A stretch of DNA of 56,472 bases from Nitrospirota bacterium (GTDB taxonomy: Bacteria; Nitrospirota; Nitrospiria; JACQBW01): positions 1-56,472 of the forward strand of contig JACQBW010000030.1 of assembly GCA_016194305.1 (NCBI GenBank), given 5' to 3'. The translations under genes were made by a program, and so were the position numbers. This document shows, piece by piece, positions 51,508 through 56,472 of the stretch. The first letter of the stretch is position 1; every line of letters begins with the position of its first letter. The notes below the pieces were generated by a model. It did not search any database. It was not told the DNA's origin and saw only the letters and a program-made list of their open reading frames with translations.

Positions 51508-53226
51508 TCAGGAGGCGGGGAATCGGACGGAAAATGTCGAGCCTTCGTTGGGATAACTTTCGACTCCGACAGATCCGCCGTGAGCTTCGATGAGATGCTT
51601 TACAATCGAAAGCCCGAGACCGGTTCCTCCGATTTCTCGAGATCGCGCACGGTCTACGCGGTAGAATCGTTCAAAAATCCGGTTTTGATCCACCAGTGGG
51701 ATGCCGATTCCATTGTCTTTGACAAAAAGTTCGATCCGGTCGTTCTTTTTCTGACTTCCAATAAGTATCTTCCCTTTTTCTGGGGTATATTTAATGGCGT
51801 TTTCAATGAGGTTGATGAATATCCGGGTCAGTTTGTCCGGATCAGCCTTTAAGACTAAATCTTCGGAGGTCTGAATTTCAATGGTTTGACCTTTCTTTTC
51901 GGCAAGAGGGTAGAGAGATGCGACCGTTTTCTCTAAAAACGGCTTGACCGAAATGGAAGTCAGTTGAAGTTTTTCCTTTCCTGACTCAATTCTCGCGAGT
52001 TCAAGGAGGTCCGAAACGATATTTTCCATCCGCTGGGACTGTTTTTGAAGGATCGCAAGAAATTTTTTTTCCTCCTCGGAATGGGAGGATTCCATTTCCG
52101 ATAGCGCCTCAAGGTACCCTTTGATCGAGGTGAGTGGCGTTCTCAACTCATGAGAAACATTTGCGACAAAATCTTTACGGATCCGTTCAAGTCGCCTCAT
52201 TTCAGTAATTTCGTGAAAAACCAAAACCATATAAAAGTTTTCGTCGTCATTTCCCCCCAAAGCGACAGAGGCCTGAACCTGGAAAAAAGATTCTCGCGGA
52301 TGGGTAAAGGAGATATCGAGAGATTGATTCTTCCGATCGGCCAAGGCCTCACGAATCAATTCATTTAATTCGTGATGACGAATCAATTCATAATAATAGG
52401 TCTCCTTATGAACGGGACCTTGTAGCGAGAACATCTGGTTTAGGGAAGGATTCGTTAATAATACCATTCCTTCTGAATTGAGAATCATAATTCCTTCGAT
52501 CATTCCATTCAGAACTGCTGAAAGCTGAGATCGTTCACCGGAAATTTCTTTCAATCTAAGAGAGATTTCATCGGCCATCTGATTGAAGCTTTTTGCCATA
52601 AATTCGATTTCATCCCCGGTTCGAATACGAATCCGTTGCGATAAATCCCCTTTTCCAAACGAATGGGCCGCCTGCGTGATTTCTTGAAGAGGCCGGGTGA
52701 GTCTTTTTGAAAAAAGGAAAGCAACCGGAATAGATGAAATAAATACAGCCAGAAAAACAAAAAAAAGGTTTTTCTTCATCCGGGAAGTTTGATCGGACAG
52801 TTCAGTCAAAGGGACTGCCAGCCGGACGAAACCAACGAGTTCATTTTCGATTTTTACCGGCACCGCGAGATAGACCATTCGCATTTTAACGGATTCCGAA
52901 AAGCGGATTGAAGTTCCGGTTCCATTGAACATCGCTTCTTGAATCTCCGGCCTCTGCAGATGATTTTCCATCGCCTGAAGTGCCGATCCCTTTTCATAGG
53001 AATCGCCAAGTACCACGCCATCTTTCCGGATGACCGTGATGCGGGCATGGACCTGATCCCCCAGCTTTTCAACTCTTGCGGCGAGCAAATTCTGGCGGTC
53101 CGGATCGATCAGGAGAGGGTTCAATAGAGTTCCGGCGAGGATTGCCTGGGGTAACAAATCTTTCTTGATTTGGAAGATATGCTCATTTTCGAGAAAATCG
53201 GAAGTGAACTGGCCCACCATTTCCAA
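51508..53226 (-). CDS. phoR: PhoR-like sensor histidine kinase, N-terminal TM apparently lost
   Basis: 572 aa from TTG 53226 (ATG 53220 alternative). Periplasmic-type sensor region, one TM (151-173), HAMP (SKRLTRPLQEITQAAHSFGKGDL), PAS (about 230-300), HisKA with His359 in NVSHELRTPL, and HATPase with NLIENAIKYTP, DNGIGI and GGTGLGLSIVKHL. No TM1 precedes the sensor region. In another frame from ATG 53273, overlapping the phoB end, the sequence MKNETVQTQKLSRRILWKWW looks like the lost N-terminus, so a frame-changing deletion near 53220 is likely. It pairs with PhoB. Confidence 0.9.
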   Translation of the reverse strand: MEMVGQFTSDFLENEHIFQIKKDLLPQAILAGTLLNPLLIDPDRQNLLAARVEKLGDQVHARITVIRKDGVVLGDSYEKGSALQAMENHLQRPEIQEAMFNGTGTSIRFSESVKMRMVYLAVPVKIENELVGFVRLAVPLTELSDQTSRMKKNLFFVFLAVFISSIPVAFLFSKRLTRPLQEITQAAHSFGKGDLSQRIRIRTGDEIEFMAKSFNQMADEISLRLKEISGERSQLSAVLNGMIEGIMILNSEGMVLLTNPSLNQMFSLQGPVHKETYYYELIRHHELNELIREALADRKNQSLDISFTHPRESFFQVQASVALGGNDDENFYMVLVFHEITEMRRLERIRKDFVANVSHELRTPLTSIKGYLEALSEMESSHSEEEKKFLAILQKQSQRMENIVSDLLELARIESGKEKLQLTSISVKPFLEKTVASLYPLAEKKGQTIEIQTSEDLVLKADPDKLTRIFINLIENAIKYTPEKGKILIGSQKKNDRIELFVKDNGIGIPLVDQNRIFERFYRVDRARSREIGGTGLGLSIVKHLIEAHGGSVGVESYPNEGSTFSVRFPAS

Positions 53227-53262
53227 AGAATTCTACGGGATAGTTTTTGAGTTTGGACCGTT

Positions 53263-53946
53263 TCATTCTTCATCTTTTATTTTATAGCCAAGCGACTTGA
53301 CGGTGACCACGGCATCAGCCAGAAGGGGAATTTTTTCCCGGATTCTCCCGATATGGACGTCAACGGTACGGGTGGTGCCAAAATAGTCGTATCCCCAGAC
53401 ATGATTTAAGAGGGCATCCCGGGTCTGAACTCTTCCCCGATTTTTTAACAAGATTTCCAGGAGACCAAACTCTTTAGATGTGAGAGAAACCTCTTTATCA
53501 TTGAGTCGTACCTCATGCCGAACTGGATCGAGAGTGAGTGGGCCATATCTCAGAACCGCGGGAGTTTCAGCTGGCGAGGATCGCCGGAGAAGAGACTTCA
53601 CGCGAGCCACCAGTTCTCTCGGGGAAAAGGGTTTCGTCAGATAATCATCTGCCCCAAGCTCCAGACCCAGAACCTTGTCGAATTCCTCCCCTTTGGCAGT
53701 CAGCATGAGAATCGGTACTGAAGCGGTTTCAGTTTTACCCCGAAGCTTTTTGCAGATTTCAAGGCCATCCATCCCCGGAAGCATTAAATCCAGTATGAGT
53801 AGATCGGGCCGGCTCCGCTGAATCTCAGTCAACCCTTTTGCCCCATCCGAGATATGGGTCACCCGATAGCCCTCTTTTTCGAGATAAAGTTTGATTAAAC
53901 TGGCAATGTCGGGTTCATCTTCTATGGTGAGAATATGGAGAGGCAT
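53263..53946 (-). CDS. phoB: Phosphate regulon response regulator PhoB
   Basis: 227 aa. Receiver domain with IEDEPDIASLI, phospho-Asp in LILDLMLPGMDG and Lys in DDYLTKPFSP; winged-helix domain with recognition region GYDYFGTTRTVDVHIGRIREKIP. It lies directly upstream of phoR, which in turn precedes pstCAB-phoU. It is expected to bind the TTTTACA-type direct repeats found across this region. Upstream there is only a single CTTTACA half site. Confidence 0.95.
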   Translation of the reverse strand: MPLHILTIEDEPDIASLIKLYLEKEGYRVTHISDGAKGLTEIQRSRPDLLILDLMLPGMDGLEICKKLRGKTETASVPILMLTAKGEEFDKVLGLELGADDYLTKPFSPRELVARVKSLLRRSSPAETPAVLRYGPLTLDPVRHEVRLNDKEVSLTSKEFGLLEILLKNRGRVQTRDALLNHVWGYDYFGTTRTVDVHIGRIREKIPLLADAVVTVKSLGYKIKDEE

Positions 53947-54001
53947 GCTGGCATTATCTATGAATCCTCAGACTCTGTAAAGAGGGGAGGAAATAAATGA
54001 C

Positions 54002-54030
54002 TTGACAATCAAATTAATAAAGTATACTAT
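54002..54030 (+). promoter_or_regulatory. Promoter of the Rrf2 gene
   Basis: TTGACA (54002-54007), 17-nt spacer, TACTAT (54025-54030), about 28 nt before the ATG. Confidence 0.7.
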
Positions 54031-54046
54031 TCAGATCAAAATAGTA
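54025..54046. promoter_or_regulatory. Palindromic operator over the Rrf2 gene -10
   Basis: Perfect 7-bp arms TACTATT and AATAGTA with an 8-nt centre. It covers the -10 box and probable start site, a position suited to autorepression. Confidence 0.6.
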
Positions 54047-54057
54047 GACATTAAAAA

Positions 54058-54510
54058 ATGTTATCCAAAAAAGCAAAATATGCCCTGAAAGCCCTTCTGG
54101 TTCTGACTGGAGAAGAAGGGAAGGGGCCGGTTTTAATTTCGACGATTGCAAGGCAGGAGAGAATTCCAAAGAAATTCCTGGAGCAAATTCTCCTTGAGCT
54201 TAAAAAACAGGGGATACTTCAGAGCCAAAAAGGGAAAGGGGGAGGATATCTTCTGGGAAGGTCATCTCGTGAAATCATGATGGGTCAAATTGTTCGGATT
54301 ATCGATGGCCCTCTGGCTCCACTTCCCTGTGTCAGTCAGACCGCTTATCGAAAGTGCGCGGAATGTCACGATGAGTTAACCTGTGGTATCAGAATGGTCA
54401 TGAAAGAGGTACGAGATTCTACGGCAAAGATATTGGATCGGATTAGCATGTCGGAAGTACTAAGAAATGTAAAAACTTTAGAACGACTGACTCATTTTAA
54501 GACAGTCTGA
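54058..54510 (+). CDS. Rrf2-family transcriptional regulator with four cysteines
   Basis: 150 aa. N-terminal winged helix (KKAKYALKALLVLT, ERIPKKFLEQILLELKKQGIL, KGGGYLLGR) is typical of Rrf2. Cys91, 100, 103 and 109 (PLPCVSQTAYRKCAECHDELTCG) could ligate an Fe-S cluster or sense redox/sulfur state. It is followed by sulfate uptake genes, so control of sulfur assimilation is the likely role, as for CymR/CysR-type members. No strong ribosome site precedes ATG 54058. Confidence 0.9.
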   Translation: MLSKKAKYALKALLVLTGEEGKGPVLISTIARQERIPKKFLEQILLELKKQGILQSQKGKGGGYLLGRSSREIMMGQIVRIIDGPLAPLPCVSQTAYRKCAECHDELTCGIRMVMKEVRDSTAKILDRISMSEVLRNVKTLERLTHFKTV

Positions 54511-54538
54511 CATGGCCAGATCTATTTTTTTAATGATT

Positions 54539-54559
54539 AGTCTATTTACTCCATAGACT
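54539..54559. promoter_or_regulatory. Palindrome before sbp, candidate Rrf2 site
   Basis: Perfect 7-bp arms AGTCTAT and ATAGACT with a 7-nt centre, 60 bp before the sbp start. It shares the CTATT...ATAG core with the palindrome at 54025. Confidence 0.5.
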
Positions 54560-54599
54560 TAAGAGGGAATAAGAAAATTCTCCGAAAGGAATGATGCGA

Positions 54600-55622
54600 A
54601 TGTTACCTCAAAAAATATTCAAATTTATCCTGTCTTCTTTGATGATGTTGGTGCTGTTTCATCCCTATCAAGTCCAAGCGGCAACCACGTTGTTAAACGT
54701 CTCCTATGATCCGACGAGAGAGTTGTACCAGGAATACAATGCGGCATTTGTAAAGTACTGGGAGGGAAAGACCAGGGAGAAGATTGTGATCAATCAATCG
54801 CATGGTGGTTCAGGGAAACAGGCCCGGGCGGTCATTGACGGGCTGGAGGCGGACGTGGTGACGCTGGCATTGGCCTATGATATCGATGAAATCTCGGAAA
54901 GAGGACAGTTGCTGCCCAAGAATTGGCAGTCACGCCTTCCTCACCAGAGTTCGCCTTACACCTCGACGATTGTCTTTCTTGTTCGAAAGGGTAACCCGAA
55001 GGGGATCAAAGATTGGCCCGATCTGATCAAGCCGGGTGTCGGCATTATCCCGGCCAACCCTAAAACCTCAGGGGGTGCCCGCTGGACTTACCTGGCGGCC
55101 TACGGATATGCGTTGAAAGCCAACAATGGGGATGACGCCAAGGCCCGGGCCTATATCAGTGCTTTTTACAAGAATGTTCCTGTCCTTGATTCAGGGGCAA
55201 GAGGCGCAACAACCACCTTTGTCGAGCGCGGGATCGGCGATGTTCTGGTCGGCTGGGAAAATGAGGCACTCCTTGCCTTGAAAGAACTGGGCAATCAAAA
55301 GGTAGAAATCGTGGTTCCCTCCATCAGTATCCTTGCCCAGCCACCGGTTGCCCTGGTTGACAAAACAGTTGATAAACATAAGAGCCGTCCGGTAGCAGAA
55401 GCTTATTTGAACTATCTTTATAGTGAAGAAGGCCAGGAAATCGCCGGAAAAAACTTCTATCGTCCTGTAGATCCCAAAATTGCCGGGCGATATGCGAAGC
55501 AGTATCCCAAGTTGACTCTTTTTACGATTGACGATACTTTCGGGGGATGGCAAAAGGCTCAGAAACTTCATTTTTCTGATGGGGGAATTTTCGATCAAAT
55601 TTATCAACCCGCATCGAAATAA
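54600..55622 (+). CDS. sbp: Sulfate ABC transporter substrate-binding protein
   Basis: About 340 aa. Signal peptide [20 protein letters not shown] to about PYQVQA, then [44 protein letters not shown] and [15 protein letters not shown], the sulfate-binding segments of Sbp/CysP. Three ATGs lie in frame (54591, 54594, 54600); AAAGGA directly before the first makes 54600 best spaced. It delivers sulfate or thiosulfate to CysTWA. Confidence 0.94.
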   Translation: MLPQKIFKFILSSLMMLVLFHPYQVQAATTLLNVSYDPTRELYQEYNAAFVKYWEGKTREKIVINQSHGGSGKQARAVIDGLEADVVTLALAYDIDEISERGQLLPKNWQSRLPHQSSPYTSTIVFLVRKGNPKGIKDWPDLIKPGVGIIPANPKTSGGARWTYLAAYGYALKANNGDDAKARAYISAFYKNVPVLDSGARGATTTFVERGIGDVLVGWENEALLALKELGNQKVEIVVPSISILAQPPVALVDKTVDKHKSRPVAEAYLNYLYSEEGQEIAGKNFYRPVDPKIAGRYAKQYPKLTLFTIDDTFGGWQKAQKLHFSDGGIFDQIYQPASK

Positions 55623-55640
55623 AAAGGGCGTCTATTCAGA

Positions 55641-56465
55641 ATGATTTTTAAGAAACGAAATATCCTGCCTGGATTCGGACTCACCATCGGGTTTACGCTG
55701 TTTTATCTTTGCCTGATTGTACTGATCCCTCTCTCGGCCATTTTTTTCAAAACGACTTCTCTAAGTTGGAGTCAGTTCTGGCTCGTCGTCACTGCGCCGC
55801 GCGTTTTGGCCTCCTATAAAATTACGTTTGGAGCGTCATTGATTGCGGCTTTAATCAATGTCTTTTTTGGATTTCTGGTTGCCTGGGTACTTGTCCGATA
55901 CACGTTTCCCTTCCGCAGAATACTCGATTCTCTCGTCGATCTCCCGTTTGCTCTCCCCACAGCCGTTGCCGGAATCACCTTGACGACGTTGTTTTCAGCC
56001 AAAGGGTGGATCGGACAATATCTCGAACCGCTCGGAATTAAGGTAACCTATGCACCGCTCGGAATTGTCATTGCATTGACCTTTATCGGGCTTCCATTTG
56101 TCGTTCGGACGGTACAACCTATTTTGGAATCGCTTGATTATGAAATAGAAGAAGCTTCGGCCAGCCTGGGGGCCAATCGTTGGCAGACCTTTGCCAAGAT
56201 TCTGTTTCCGCAAATGTTTCCAGCGCTTCTGACCGGTTTTTCGATGGCATTTGCGCGGGCCGTGGGAGAATATGGTTCGGTTATTTTTATCTCCGGAAAC
56301 ATGCCGATGCGTACTGAAATTACACCGCTTTTGATCATTACTAAACTGGAACAATACGATTATGCCGGTGCGACCGCAATTGCCTTGGTGATGTTGATTG
56401 CCTCATTCTGTCTCCTTCTGATTATCAATCTGCTTCAATGGTGGAGCAACAAGCGATATGCCTGA
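55641..56465 (+). CDS. cysT: Sulfate ABC transporter permease CysT
   Basis: 274 aa with six TM segments. DLPFALPTAVAGITLTTLF, the coupling loop EEASASLGANRWQTFAKILFPQMFPALLTG and ARAVGEYGSVIFISGNMPMRTEI are CysT/CysU hallmarks. It starts 18 bp after sbp and forms the sulfate channel with CysW, expected just beyond the window. Confidence 0.95.
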   Translation: MIFKKRNILPGFGLTIGFTLFYLCLIVLIPLSAIFFKTTSLSWSQFWLVVTAPRVLASYKITFGASLIAALINVFFGFLVAWVLVRYTFPFRRILDSLVDLPFALPTAVAGITLTTLFSAKGWIGQYLEPLGIKVTYAPLGIVIALTFIGLPFVVRTVQPILESLDYEIEEASASLGANRWQTFAKILFPQMFPALLTGFSMAFARAVGEYGSVIFISGNMPMRTEITPLLIITKLEQYDYAGATAIALVMLIASFCLLLIINLLQWWSNKRYA

Positions 56466-56472
56466 TCGAACG
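56458..56472 (+). CDS. Possible start of cysW (cut by window end)
   Basis: ATG 56458 overlaps the cysT stop by 8 bp and reads MPDRT before the window ends. GGAG lies about 11 nt upstream. The identity is inferred only from the usual sbp-cysT-cysW-cysA order. Confidence 0.3.

Noticed and set aside
53947-54000. CTTTACA before phoB as a Pho box
   Set aside because: Only one half site is present in this register, with no convincing second repeat or matching -10.

Overview
The window is about 56.5 kb of gene-dense bacterial chromosome with moderate G+C. It comes from a diderm (Gram-negative) organism: it carries MltG, a LapA/LapB-like protein, a TolC-type exporter, an outer-membrane porin, a PilT/PilU-family ATPase and periplasmic binding proteins with signal peptides. 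The mix (PilZ/c-di-GMP proteins, a BcsG-type cellulose modifier, a TIGR04283-type glycosyltransferase, BNR and cupin orphans) would fit Nitrospirota or a neighbouring phylum. That placement is inference, because there is no rRNA to test it.

Layout. 1-9.5 kb is a minus-strand housekeeping block: a partial glycosyltransferase, mltG, alaS, a pilT-type ATPase, recA (with its own terminator), cinA, msrA and trxB. 9.6-16.2 kb runs on the plus strand: a PilZ protein overlapping a PpsR-type regulator, a LolA-like protein followed by a Cache-HAMP-GAF sensor with no output domain, fabI and a Na+/H+ antiporter. 16.2-21.2 kb is minus strand: cstA overlapping psiE, a glycosyltransferase, a polyprenyl diphosphate synthase and a pseudouridine synthase. 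21.2-26 kb is a compact cellulose-type cluster: bcsA with two PilZ domains, bcsG with its catalytic set, and a secreted protein made of two near-identical repeats. No bcsB, bcsC or bcsZ is present.

26-28.8 kb is a small accessory stretch: hairpin-rich intergenic DNA, tRNA-Leu(GAG), a BNR-repeat/MoaD-like gene pair, a frameshifted cupin gene and an unknown 89-aa gene. 28.8-38.1 kb is housekeeping again on the minus strand: gpmI, a LapA-LapB-like fusion, rsfS, nadD, proA, proB, obgE, an acetyltransferase, rpmA, rplU, an ArsC/Spx-like gene and tRNA-Met.

38.1-54 kb is a phosphate-starvation region: a stand-alone transposase-like HTH protein, an orphan PhoB paralogue with a small Cys-rich protein, uppP, a porin, pstS, a TolC/HlyD/FtsX/ABC exporter, phoU, pstB, pstA, pstC, phoR and phoB. 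Five promoter regions here carry the same direct-repeat motif (7 bp, 4 bp spacer, 7 bp; core TTTTACA), which I propose is this organism's Pho box. At the porin and pstS the motif lies exactly 16 nt before an identical TATAAA box. 54-56.5 kb starts a sulfate-uptake operon (Rrf2 regulator, sbp, cysT, probable start of cysW) with palindromes over or near its promoters.

A second theme is transcript structure. Several genes (bcsA, obgE, the 89-aa gene, and less strictly cinA and the polyprenyl synthase gene) have a good -10 box ending only 6-14 nt before the start codon and no Shine-Dalgarno, which suggests leaderless or near-leaderless mRNAs.
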